From contig CAWFBJ010000029.1 in assembly GCA_963814055.1 (NCBI GenBank), positions 310,001 through 374,000 on the forward strand: a DNA stretch of 64,000 nt, given 5' to 3'. Each line of letters starts with the position of its first letter. Positions within the stretch are counted from its first letter, which is position 1. Source of the stretch: AWTP1-13 sp963814055 (GTDB lineage Bacteria; Pseudomonadota; Alphaproteobacteria; Rhizobiales; Hyphomicrobiaceae). The notes beneath the pieces were generated by a model. That model did no database searches. It saw only the letters and a list, made by a program, of their open reading frames with translations, and was not told the DNA's origin. Positions 39,267 through 48,184 of the stretch are shown one piece after another. A program made the position numbers and the translations under genes.

Positions 39267-39353
39267 GATCTAGCGCGCATTTGCGCATGCCACATCGACG
39301 GCACATTTTGCGGCACTTTTCGCGGGCCCATCCGCTGCAAGAGGCGATTCGCC

Positions 39354-39713
39354 ATGCCGCGCTCAGTCCGCATCGCCATTGCCGTCTGCACAATTGCCAT
39401 CGGCGCCGTTGCCGCCAAGGCGGATGATCCGCCCGCGTTCTGGGCGGTCACCGGCGTCAGCTCCAGCGACGTCCTGCAGCTGCGCGACGTGCCTTCGGCC
39501 GACAGCAAGAGCCTGGCGCAGATTCCCGCCAACGCCCGCGGCCTGAAGCATCTCGGCTGCCGCCGCAACCAGCCGCCCATGGACCAGTGGGCGCGCATGA
39601 ACGCCGCCCAGCGCCGCGAAGCGCTGACGCAGTGGTGCCGCGTAGAGTATGACGGCCAGGAAGGCTGGGTGGCCGGACGGTTCCTCAAGCCCGACGGCGG
39701 CTCAGCGAGGTAA
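39354..39713 (+). CDS. Secreted bacterial SH3-domain protein
   Basis: 119 residues. The signal peptide has MPRSVRIA, then a hydrophobic core and a cut near VAAKA. LQLRDVPSADSKSLAQIPANA is the typical SH3b opening, and CRVEYDGQEGWVAGRFL is its closing strand pair with the conserved Trp. Such domains bind peptidoglycan or periplasmic partners. Two cysteines (LGCRR and QWCRV) may form a disulfide. Confidence 0.85.
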   Translation: MPRSVRIAIAVCTIAIGAVAAKADDPPAFWAVTGVSSSDVLQLRDVPSADSKSLAQIPANARGLKHLGCRRNQPPMDQWARMNAAQRREALTQWCRVEYDGQEGWVAGRFLKPDGGSAR

Positions 39714-39720
39714 CGCCAAT

Positions 39721-40703
39721 TCAGGTCTCCACGCCCAGCATCAGGCCGATGTTCTGCACGGCCGCCCCCGAGGCGCCCTTGCCCAGGTTGTCGAGCCGCG
39801 CCACCAGCACGGCCTGGCGGTGCCTCTCATTGGAGAACACGCGCAGCTCCAGCATATCCGTGTCGTTGAGCGCCAGAGCATCGAGCCGCCCGCCTTTGGA
39901 CGACGCATCATCCGCCAGCAACCACTTTGACGAGCTTCGCCCCCGCAAAGTGCTTGGCGAGCGCCGCCTCCAGGTCGCGCGCACCAGGCTTGCCGGGCAG
40001 CGTGTCGAGATGCAGCGGCACGCTCACCAGCATGCCCTGACGGAAATTGCCGACCGAGGGCACGAAGATCGGCCGCCGCGCGAGCTTGGAGAACTTCTGC
40101 AGCTCGGGCAGGTGCTTGTGCTCCAGGCCGAGACCGTAGAGCTCGAAATCGGGTGCCTTCCCCGCGTCATACGCCTCGATCATGCTCCGTCCGCCGCCGC
40201 TGTAGCCGCTGACCGCGTTGACCGTGACGGGATAGTCGGCAGCCAAGAGGCCGGCCTCCACCAAGCGGCCGGATGAGCGCGATAGCCCCCGTTGGGTAGC
40301 AGCCCGGATTGGAGACGCGCGTCGCCTGCTTGATCGCGGCCGCTTGCCCCGGGTCCATTTCCGGAAAGCCGTACACCCATCCATCAGCGACGCGATGCGC
40401 GCTGCTGGCATCGACCACTTTGGGCGCATCGCTGCCGAGTGAGGCAATAAGCGCCACGGCTTCCTTCGCCGCCTCGTCCGGCAGGCACAGGACAACGAGA
40501 TCCGCCTGCCGCATCATGGCAAGCCGCCCTGCCTCGTCCTTGCGCTTCTCCGCGGCGATGCTCAGGACGGAAAGGCCCGCAACGTTAGCCAGACGGCGGC
40601 GAATTTCGAGACCGGTCGTGCCTGCCTCCCCATCGATGAAGACGACGGGTTTGGCGGTTGGCGTGGAGGTCGGCTTGGCTCTTGAGGCGGTTTTGGCGGT
40701 CAT
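39721..40703 (-). CDS. argC: N-acetyl-gamma-glutamyl-phosphate reductase, type 2 (two frameshifts)
   Basis: Three frames join into one ArgC of about 325 residues. The start has VVFIDGEAGTTGLEIRRRL, the type 2 dinucleotide-binding opening; VSNPGCYPTGAIAL is the active-site Cys block; the end is VARLDNLGKGASGAAVQNI. Breaks are near 40260 (one extra base in CCACCA) and near 39912. Both flanks are highly conserved, so the gene is probably intact in the organism. It performs the third step of arginine synthesis. A terminator for the upstream rpsI lies 25 bases before the start. Confidence 0.88.
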
Positions 40704-40727
40704 CGGTTCAACTCGGTGCGTTCGGGC

Positions 40728-40758
40728 AAGAAAAAAGGCCGCATCGGGGGAAGCGGCC
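40728..40758 (-). terminator. Rho-independent terminator between rpsI and argC
   Basis: On the minus strand GGCCGCTT, a short loop and a partner ending in GCGGCC are followed by TTTTTTCTT. It would end rplM-rpsI transcripts before argC. Confidence 0.85.
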
Positions 40759-40964
40759 TGGCAAACAACGGTTATGACAAAGCATCCGTCATCGCAGCCG
40801 CGGGTATCGCGGGCGGCGTCGAACGGTGAGCTTTGCGAGCGTGATCATGGCATTCTTATGGGATCGGCATGGCACCCTGTCAATGACAGGCCGCGTGCGC
40901 GAGGTTGCTCAAAACCGCGGCAGCGCCATCTCCATGCGCTGCCATCGGCGTCGTGCGTGCGCGC

Positions 40965-41447
40965 TTAGCGCTTGGAGAACTGGAAGCTGCGGCGAGCTTT
41001 CATGCGGCCGTACTTCTTGCGCTCCACGACGCGGCTGTCGCGGGTGAGGAAGCCGCCCTTCTTGAGCACCGGCCTCAGCTCGGGCTCGAAATAGGTCAGC
41101 GCCTTCGAAATACCGTGCCGCACCGCACCGGCCTGACCCGAAAGTCCACCGCCCGTGACAGTCGCCATGACGTCGAACTGGTCCAGGCGATCGGCCGCCT
41201 GCAGCGGCTGCTTGAGCAGCATCTGCAGCACGGGACGCGCGAAATACTGCGAGAAGTCCTTGGCGTTGATCACGATCTTGCCGGCGCCCGGCTTGATCCA
41301 TACGCGCGCCACGGCGTTCTTGCGCTTGCCGGTGGCATAGGCGCGGCCCTGTGCGTCCACCTTTTTCGCGTAGACCGGGGCGGTCGCCGCCTCGCTGGTC
41401 TTGATCGCGGAAAGGTCTTCAAACGTCTTGGTTTCGGTCTCGGCCAT
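40965..41447 (-). CDS. rpsI: 30S ribosomal protein S9
   Basis: 160 residues. An alphaproteobacterial N-terminal extension of about 30 residues is followed by the conserved core YATGKRKNAVARVWIKPG, VTGGGLSGQAGA and the basic tail RRSFQFSKR that reaches the P site. It follows rplM with 5 bases between, in the usual L13-S9 operon. Confidence 0.97.
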   Translation of the reverse strand: MAETETKTFEDLSAIKTSEAATAPVYAKKVDAQGRAYATGKRKNAVARVWIKPGAGKIVINAKDFSQYFARPVLQMLLKQPLQAADRLDQFDVMATVTGGGLSGQAGAVRHGISKALTYFEPELRPVLKKGGFLTRDSRVVERKKYGRMKARRSFQFSKR

Positions 41448-41452
41448 GGGGA

Positions 41453-41914
41453 TCAGGCCCTCACATTCTTGCGGTTGAGCGACTTCACATCGAGCGGCTC
41501 GGGCTTCTGCGCGTCGTGAGGATGCCCAGCACCCTTGTATACCTTGAGATTGCGCATCAGCTTGCGCTGCAGCGGTCCGCGCTTGAGCATCCGCCCGACA
41601 GCCAGCTCGAGAATGCGTTCCGGGTGCCTGCTGGCAAAAAGCTGCTGCGGCGAACGCTGCTTGATGCCGCCGGGATAGCCAGTGTGCCGGTAGTAGATCT
41701 TGTCGTTGGTCTTGTTGCCCGTGAACACCACCTTCTCGGCGTTGATCACGATCACGTTATCCCCGGTGTCGACATGGGGCGTGTAGCTGGCCCGATGCTT
41801 GCCCTTGAGCCGCATGGCGATCAGCGTGGCGAGCCGGCCCACGACCAGCCCCTCCCCGTCGATCACTATCCATTTCTTTTCCAGTTCGCCGGGCTTGGCG
41901 ACATAGGTTTTCAT
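41453..41914 (-). CDS. rplM: 50S ribosomal protein L13
   Basis: 153 residues from the ATG at 41914, the usual alphaproteobacterial start MKTYVAKPGELEKKW; ATG 41953 would place the start inside the predicted leader. Conserved blocks include GRLATLIAMRLKGKH, GDNVIVINAEKV and RNLKVYKG. First gene of the L13-S9 operon. Confidence 0.97.
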   Translation of the reverse strand: MKTYVAKPGELEKKWIVIDGEGLVVGRLATLIAMRLKGKHRASYTPHVDTGDNVIVINAEKVVFTGNKTNDKIYYRHTGYPGGIKQRSPQQLFASRHPERILELAVGRMLKRGPLQRKLMRNLKVYKGAGHPHDAQKPEPLDVKSLNRKNVRA

Positions 41915-41949
41915 GGGTCCGGCCCCGTTGCGTATGCGATTGTCGAGCG

Positions 41950-41978
41950 TCATAAGTGCGATCCGCCCTTTCTGTCAA
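41950..41978 (-). promoter_or_regulatory. Promoter of rplM-rpsI
   Basis: On the minus strand TTGACA (41978-41973), 17 bases and TTATGA (41955-41950). Transcription would begin near 41943, leaving a leader of about 29 bases before the rplM ATG. Confidence 0.7.
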
Positions 41979-42027
41979 TGGGAAATCAGCCAAATATACA
42001 GTAATAAAATCAGCTTGTTACTAGTGC

Positions 42028-42062
42028 GGTATTATAATACCCGATATTGGTATCGAGATACC
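42028..42062. promoter_or_regulatory. Twin palindromes GGTAT-N4-ATACC, possible operator pair
   Basis: GGTATTATAATACC (42028-42041) is a perfect palindrome and GGTATCGAGATACC (42049-42062) shares the same arms with a different centre. Their centres are 21 bases apart, two turns of DNA. A third, nested palindrome, CGATA-TTGG-TATCG, lies between. They are 50-84 bases upstream of the rplM -35 box. No other gene or site is seen from 41979 to 42416. Confidence 0.5.
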
Positions 42063-42416
42063 ACAAAAGAAAGAGCGGCGACGCGGCTCCGCGCACAGTG
42101 CAGCCAAACCCACCCGGCTGCTGCAATTTCAAGATCGCGCCGCATTACCCAGCTGGAGATGTCGATGTTTCCATGAGCTGGCGCTGTCCCAGTCCGCTGG
42201 GCTTAGACCGACACCACTGTTCATCAATGCCGTGCGCCGGCTTACGCCCGATACCTGCACGGCCTGCACCCATCGACGCGCACCGTGGCGCCGGGGCAAT
42301 GGGTCACGGAACAAATGATTGACACGCCATGGGCGTCCAACTTTTGTCATTCCGGACTATTACCAGAGCCGGACTTTGCGCGCTCACATTCAAAGCCGGC
42401 CAACGAGGATACCCCC

Positions 42417-42926
42417 ATGCAGCAGGTGCTTCGCCTCTTTATCGCGGCCTTTGCGGCCGTCGCCCTCGTCCAATTGGCTGGCAATGTCGCGGCGCAGTCG
42501 CCGGTCAAGCAGCTCAAGCTGACCGAAAAGCAGGTCGATGGCTTCATCGCCGCGCACAAGGACATGGGCGCGGTTGCGGAAAAGATGGAAGGCGACAAGC
42601 CCGATCCCAAGCTGCAATCCCAGCTCGAAAGCATCGCCAAGAAATTCGGCTTCAAGGATTTCAACGAGTATGACGACGTCGCCTCCAACATCGCGCTGGT
42701 GATGGCCGGCATCGATCCGCAGACCAAGGCGTTCACCGATCCGCCGACCGCCATCAAGCGCGAGATCGAGGAGATCACGGCCGACAAGTCGATGCCCGAG
42801 AAGGAGCGCAAGCAGGCGCTGGACGAACTGGCCGAAGCGATGAAGATGGCACAGCCGATCCAGTTTCCGGGCAACATCGAGATCGTCAAGAAATACTATG
42901 ACAGGCTCGAGCCCCTCCTGCAGTAG
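42417..42926 (+). CDS. Secreted helical protein of unknown function
   Basis: 169 residues from the ATG at 42417, behind AACGAGGA. A Sec signal peptide (QQVLRLFIAAFAAVALVQL) is cut near NVAAQ. The mature protein is charged, mostly helical and without cysteine, with long Lys/Glu stretches. The open frame upstream of 42417 has no coding character. It recalls periplasmic helical proteins common in Rhizobiales, but I cannot name a family. The enoyl-CoA hydratase begins 8 bases later. Confidence 0.75.
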   Translation: MQQVLRLFIAAFAAVALVQLAGNVAAQSPVKQLKLTEKQVDGFIAAHKDMGAVAEKMEGDKPDPKLQSQLESIAKKFGFKDFNEYDDVASNIALVMAGIDPQTKAFTDPPTAIKREIEEITADKSMPEKERKQALDELAEAMKMAQPIQFPGNIEIVKKYYDRLEPLLQ

Positions 42927-42933
42927 CGAGCAA

Positions 42934-43772
42934 ATGGCCATGCCGGCGACCGGCAGCCCGGCAAATACTGCAAGCCCGCGCGCGACTTTACTCGAGAGCG
43001 AGCAGCGCGCAGGCGTTCTGGTGCTGACGCTCGCCCGTCCTGAAGTCGCGCAACAGCCTGTCGCAGGCTATGATCGAAGCGCTGCAGGGCGCCATCGACG
43101 CGGCCTCCCAGGCCGCAGCCGTGCGCGCGATCGTGATTGCGGCCCAGGGCACCGCGTTCTGCGCCGGTCACGATCTCAAGGAGCTCACCGCGCATCGCGC
43201 CGATGCCGATGGCGGGCGCGCCTTCACCCAGCTGCTGATGCACCAGTGCTCCAAGCTGATGCGCTCCATCGTGCAGTGTCCCAAGGCGGTGATCGCCGCG
43301 GTGGAAGGTCACCGCCTCCGCCGCCGGCTGCCAGCTCGTGGCCACGTGCGACCTGGCCGTCGCCTCCGAAACCGCCACGTTCGCCACACCCGGCGTCAAT
43401 ATCGGCCTGTTCTGCTCGACGCCCATGGTTGCCCTGTCGCGCAACGTCACGCGCAAGCGCGCCATGGAAATGCTGCTGCTCGGCGAGATGCTGCCCGCGC
43501 GCGAGGCAGCCGAGTACGGCCTCGTCAATCGCGTGGTGCCGCCCGGCAAGGCCTTGGACGAGGCCATGCGGCTTTCCGGCATCATCGCCACGAAACCCCC
43601 GGTGACGCTCGCCATCGGCAAGGAAGCCTTCTACCGCCAGATCGAGATGCCGCTTGCCGACGCCTACGACTATGCCGCCGGCGTCATGGTCGAGAACATG
43701 ATGCACGCCGAGTCGAAGGAAGGGATCGGCGCCTTCATCGAGAAGCGCACCCCCGACTGGAACAAGGCCTGA
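42934..43772 (+). CDS. Enoyl-CoA hydratase/isomerase family protein (two frameshifts)
   Basis: Three frames join into a crotonase-fold protein of about 279 residues. VLVLTLARPE opens the fold, FCAGHDLKEL near codon 76 is the first oxyanion-hole block, and the second is split at the break near 43309. One extra base turns the expected VEGTASAAGCQL into another frame. The other break is near 43045. CoA-substrate type is unknown; the two catalytic Glu positions of classical hydratases are not both evident, so a hydratase role is not assured. Confidence 0.85.
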
Positions 43773-43821
43773 CCGAGCGGTGCAGTCAGGTATTTCCCCC
43801 CGCGCGGCCTCCGCTTCCATC

Positions 43822-44355
43822 ATGAACCACGACACCTACGCAGACCCCTACATCGCCGCCATCCTGGCGGAAGCGAAAACCATCGCCATGGTAGGCGCGA
43901 GCGCCGCGAGCAACCGCCCCAGCTACTTCGCGATGAAGTACCTGCTGGGCAAGGGCTACGAGGTCATCCCCGTCAATCCGACCCTGACAGGCCAGGAGAT
44001 CCAGGGCCGCAAGGTCTTCGCCTCGCTCGCCGATGTGCCCGGCTCCGTCGACATCGTCGACATCTTCCGCAATTCGGCCGCGGCGCTGGAAGTGGTACGC
44101 GAAGCGATCCGTCTCAAAGACAAGCTCGGCATCAAAGTCATCTGGATGCAACTCGGCGTACGCAACGACCAGGCCGCCGCGGAAGCCGAAGCCGCAGGCC
44201 TCAAGGTGGTGATGAACCGCTGCCCGAAGATCGAATACGGACGTCTCTCCGGCGAGCTCGGCTGGGCCGGTGTCGCCTCGGGCACGCTGTCGTCCAAACG
44301 GCCCCTGCTGGGCGGGCGCGGCGTGCAGAACCACGTCATCGCCCCCAAGCGGTAG
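43822..44355 (+). CDS. CoA-binding-domain protein (YccU-like)
   Basis: 177 residues from the ATG at 43822. IAMVGASAASNRPSYFAMKYLLGKGYEVIPVNP is the Rossmann CoA-binding opening of succinyl-CoA-synthetase-like stand-alone domains; VMNRCPKIEYGR is the conserved later block. Such proteins bind CoA or acyl-CoA; the role is unclear. It follows the enoyl-CoA hydratase by about 50 bases, possibly in one transcript. Confidence 0.88.
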   Translation: MNHDTYADPYIAAILAEAKTIAMVGASAASNRPSYFAMKYLLGKGYEVIPVNPTLTGQEIQGRKVFASLADVPGSVDIVDIFRNSAAALEVVREAIRLKDKLGIKVIWMQLGVRNDQAAAEAEAAGLKVVMNRCPKIEYGRLSGELGWAGVASGTLSSKRPLLGGRGVQNHVIAPKR

Positions 44356-44360
44356 TCCGT

Positions 44361-45359
44361 CTACTCTGCCGCGACCCTCGTCGTACCCGCAAAACTGCGG
44401 CGCGCGAGATCGGCCGTCGCCGCCGAATATTCCGCCTGCAGGCGCGTGACGCATTCGGCAACGGTCGGCACGGCGTCGATGCTTCCCACGCCCTGACCGG
44501 CGCCCCAGATATCGCGCCAGACCTTGTTCTTGCTGCTGCCGCCCGACCCGAAGCTCATCTTGGTCTTGTCGCCTTCCGGCAGGTTCTTGGGATCCAGGCC
44601 GGAGGCGACAATGCTCGGCCCCAGATAGTTGCCGTGCACGCCCGTGAACAGCGAGCTGTAGACGATGTCCCCCGCCGCAGCGTCGACCAGCATCCTCTTG
44701 TATTCCGGGCTGGCATTAGCCTCGCGCGTCGCAATGAACCGCGTGCCGATGTAGGCGAGGTCCGCGCCCATGGCCTGCGCGGCGAGAATGCTCGCCCCAT
44801 TGGAGATCGCACCGGACAGGGCGATGGTTCCGGGAAACAGCCGGCGCACCTCCGCCAGCAGGGCGAACGGGCTCAGCGTTCCGGCATGGCCGCCGGCACC
44901 GGCACACACGAGAATCAGCCCATCGACGCCTTCCTCGGCAGCCTTCATGGCGTGGCGCACATTGATCACGTCGTGCAGCACGATGCCGCCATAGGAATGC
45001 GCGGCCTTCACCACGTCGGCCGGCGCGCGCAGGCTGGTGATCGTGATCGGCACTTTGTGCTTCACGCACATAGCCACGTCGTGCTCGAGACGATCATTGG
45101 ACGCGTGCACGATCTGATTCACGGCAAATGGCGCCACGCGTCGCTCGGGATGCGCCTTCTGGTAGGCGTCGAGTTCCGTCTTGATCTGGACGATCCACTC
45201 CTCCAGCAGCTCCTTGGGTCGCGCGTTGAGCGCTGGGAACGCCCCGACGATGCCGGCCTTGCATTGCGCAATCACCAGCTCCGGGACAGAGACGATGAAC
45301 AGCGGCGCGCCGATCGCAGGCAGCGTCAGGCGATCCTGCAGGATGGAAGGTATCGGCAT
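44361..45359 (-). CDS. Nitronate monooxygenase (2-nitropropane dioxygenase family)
   Basis: 332 residues from the ATG at 45359. An FMN TIM barrel with PAIGAPLFIVSVPELV near the start, CAGAGGHAG as phosphate-binding block, ALSGAISNGASILAAQAMGADLAYIGTRF as the typical C-terminal FMN site and the catalytic His region around GLDPK. It would oxidise nitronates such as propionate-3-nitronate. It converges on the CoA-binding gene, 5 bases between stops. Confidence 0.9.
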   Translation of the reverse strand: MPIPSILQDRLTLPAIGAPLFIVSVPELVIAQCKAGIVGAFPALNARPKELLEEWIVQIKTELDAYQKAHPERRVAPFAVNQIVHASNDRLEHDVAMCVKHKVPITITSLRAPADVVKAAHSYGGIVLHDVINVRHAMKAAEEGVDGLILVCAGAGGHAGTLSPFALLAEVRRLFPGTIALSGAISNGASILAAQAMGADLAYIGTRFIATREANASPEYKRMLVDAAAGDIVYSSLFTGVHGNYLGPSIVASGLDPKNLPEGDKTKMSFGSGGSSKNKVWRDIWGAGQGVGSIDAVPTVAECVTRLQAEYSAATADLARRSFAGTTRVAAE

Positions 45360-45528
45360 ACTCGGGAGGCTCCGGGAGTGTGGGTGGACGCGTTCACATG
45401 ACGTTGAAAGCGGAAGGCACATCCGGAACGATGGTACCCATCGCCGGCGCCCCTATAATTTGATCTTATGGTCCGGCATTGGCAGCGGCAAGATCGCCCG
45501 GCGCTACTTTGCTCCTGGAGGGCAAACG

Positions 45529-45753
45529 ATGCTCGTCATTACCCGTAACGGCAAAACAACGGTACTCACCGGATGGCGCGCATGGCTGGCTGGTTGCGCC
45601 ATCTTCGCGGCCACCACTCTTCTGTTCTTCTTGATCGTCTTCGTGCTGCTGGGTGTTGCCATCACCGTCGGCGCGGTCTTGCTGATTGTCGTGCCCATCG
45701 CCGTCGGCCTTGCCATCCTGGCGTCGTTATTCCGGTCGCCGAATACCCGATGA
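45529..45753 (+). CDS. Small two-helix membrane protein
   Basis: 74 residues from the ATG at 45529, with CTGGAGG 8-14 bases before it. Residues of about 18-38 and 40-62 are strongly hydrophobic (FFLIVFVLLGVAITVGAVLLIVVPIAVGLAI), so a membrane hairpin is likely. The open frame upstream is antisense to the nitronate monooxygenase. No family is assigned. Confidence 0.7.
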   Translation: MLVITRNGKTTVLTGWRAWLAGCAIFAATTLLFFLIVFVLLGVAITVGAVLLIVVPIAVGLAILASLFRSPNTR

Positions 45754-45828
45754 AAGAAGCGTTGACTTGGGCGCCGCCATTGGCTCCCGTTGACGCCTAG
45801 ATTTCCGTCAGCCCGACAGGAGTTGCCG

Positions 45829-47117
45829 ATGCCATCCAATGATGCGCCCGGGTTTGCCACGCTCGCCATCCACGCCGGAGCCGCACCAGACCCCTCGACG
45901 GGCGCACGCGTGACGCCGATCTATCAAACCACCTCCTATGTCTTCAACGACGTCGACCACGCCGCATCGCTGTTCAATCTCGAAGCCTTCGGCAACATCT
46001 ACACGCGCATCGGCGGTCCCACCCAGGCCGTGCTGGAACAGCGCGTCGCCGCCCTCGAAGGCGGCACGGCTGCACTCGCCGTCGCCTCGGGTCACGCCGC
46101 CCAGATGATCGTGTTCCACACGCTGATGGAGCCCGGCGACGAGTTCGTGGCGGGCCGGCAGCTCTATGGCGGCTCGGTCAACCAGTTCAATCATGCATTC
46201 AAGAAATTCAATTGGAACGTCGCATGGGCCGACGCGACCGATCCCGAAACCTTCCAGAAGGCCATCACGCCCAAGACCAAGGCGATCTTCTGCGAGTCGA
46301 TCGCCAATCCGGGTGGCATCGTCGTCGATCTGCCGGCCATCTCGGCCATTGCCAAGAAAGCCGGCGTGCCGCTGATCGTCGACAACACGCTGGCGACGCC
46401 GTACCTGTGCCGGCCCAAGGAGTTCGGTGCCGACATCGTCATCCACTCGCTCACCAAGTTCATGGGCGGCCACGGCAATTCGATCGGCGGCGTCATCGTC
46501 GACTGCGGCACCTTCGACTGGCTGGCGTCCAAGAAGAAATATCCGACGCTGCAGGATCCCAATGCCAGCTACAACGGCATGCGGCTGGCCGAAACCTTCG
46601 GCAATTTCGCCTTCGCCATCTCCTGCCGCGTGATGGGCTTGCGCGATCTGGGACCGGCCATCTCGCCCTTCAACGCATTCCTCATCCTTACCGGCATCGA
46701 GACGCTGCCCTTGCGCATGGCCAAGCACTGCGAGAACGCGGTGACCGTCGCCAAGCACCTCGAGAAGCACAAGAAGGTCGAATGGGTGAACTACGCGGGC
46801 CTGCCCAAGAACCCCTATCACGCGGTCGCAAAGAAGATCTGCCCGAAGGGCGCCGGCAGCGTATTCACGTTCGGCCTGAAGGGCGGTTATGAAGCGGGCG
46901 TGAAGCTCGTCTCGAACGTCAAGCTGTTCTCGCACTTGGCCAACATCGGCGATGTGCGCAGCCTCATCATCCACCCCGCATCCACCACCCACCGCCAGCT
47001 CACCGACGAGCAGCGCAAGGCGGCCGGCGCTGGCGCCGACGTGGTGCGCCTCTCGATCGGCTGGAGGATGCCGCCGACATCATCGCCGACCTGGAGCAGG
47101 GATTGACGGGCGGATAA
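45829..47117 (+). CDS. metY: O-acetylhomoserine sulfhydrylase (C-terminal frameshift)
   Basis: About 429 residues from the ATG at 45829. Cys/Met-metabolism PLP fold: ATLAIHAGAAPD, TRIGGPTQAVLE, SGHAAQ, IVDNTLATPYL and HSLTKFMGGHG with the PLP lysine. Near 47060, GGCTGGAGG lacks one C; restoring it changes the end from GWRMPPTSS to the expected GLEDAADIIADLEQGL and moves the stop from 47104 to 47115-47117. It makes homocysteine from O-acetylhomoserine and sulfide. hom lies 5 kb downstream. Confidence 0.92.
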
Positions 47118-47122
47118 GTTCG

Positions 47123-48098
47123 CTAGCTGCGCGGTGTTCGCCCGGCCAGCACCTCGGCGAACACCTCGCGGTCGATATTGCCGCCACTGAGGATCAGTCC
47201 GACGCGCTTGCCTTGCATCCGCTCGCGCTCCTGCATCAGGGCCGCGAGCGGCGCCGCGCCGGCGCCCTCGGCGAGATTGTGCGTATCCTCGTAATAGGCC
47301 CGGATGGCTCCGGCGATTTCGTCTTCCGTCACACGCACGATGCGGGCCGCGCCACTGCATATAATGTCGACCGGCTCGGCGACGGGATCACGGCAGGCCA
47401 TGCCGTCGGCGAAGGTCGCCGACGAATTGGTCGGCACGGGGCGTCCCTGCTCGAAGGACAAGGCAACGGCCGGCGCACTGTCGGCGACAACGCCGATGAT
47501 GTCCGTCTTCAGCCCCAGCAGATCGCGTACCGTGATGAGGCCGCAGATGCCCGATCCCATGCCGATCGGCACATAGATCGCATCGAGGTCGGGCACGGCC
47601 TGGAACAGCTCCAACGCGTAGGTGGCCACGCCTTTCACTAGATCCCGATGGAACGAGGGCACGAAGTGGTAGCCGCGCTCCTCGGCAAACCGTGCGGCAT
47701 GCGGCCGGCATTCGTCGAAATCGGCGCCGGCAACGATCAACTCGCCGCCGAAGGCCTGCATCGCCGCGTTCTTCTCGCGCGAATTGCCGACGCGGCACGA
47801 AGATGGCGCACGGCACGCCTGCGCGCGCCGCCGCAAGTGCGATCGATTGGCCATGATTGCCGCGCGTGGCGGTGACGACGCCGTTGAGCTTCGCGGCTTT
47901 TCGCTTGAGCGCATCGAGATAGACAATGCCACCCCGCACCTTGAAGGCGCCGATGGGCGTGTGGTTCTCGTGCTTGACCCACACCTGCGCGCCCGTACGT
48001 TTCGCCAGCAGCGGCCAGGCATGCTGCGGCGTCGGCGGCACGGTCGTGCGCACGAGCGGAACCGCCGCCTCCAGTTCCTCCAGCGAGAAGAGTGGCAT
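47123..48098 (-). CDS. Threonine/serine dehydratase-family PLP enzyme (one frameshift)
   Basis: About 324 residues from the ATG at 48098 once one extra base near 47790 is removed, rejoining PCAIFVP to VGNSREKNAAMQAFGGELI. KHENHTPIGAFKVRGG contains the PLP lysine and its phosphate-contact serine is replaced by Ile-Gly spacing usual for this branch; MGSGICG is the phosphate loop; ILSGGNID closes the fold. No ACT regulatory domain is present, so it is a catabolic-type or racemase-type member. The substrate is uncertain. Confidence 0.88.
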
Positions 48099-48184
48099 CG
48101 GCGAACCCCAGGTTTGTCGTTCGAGAGAATCGCGACGTGCAGCAGCGCGTCTTACAACAAGGCGGCCATCAGATGACGGGTGGC

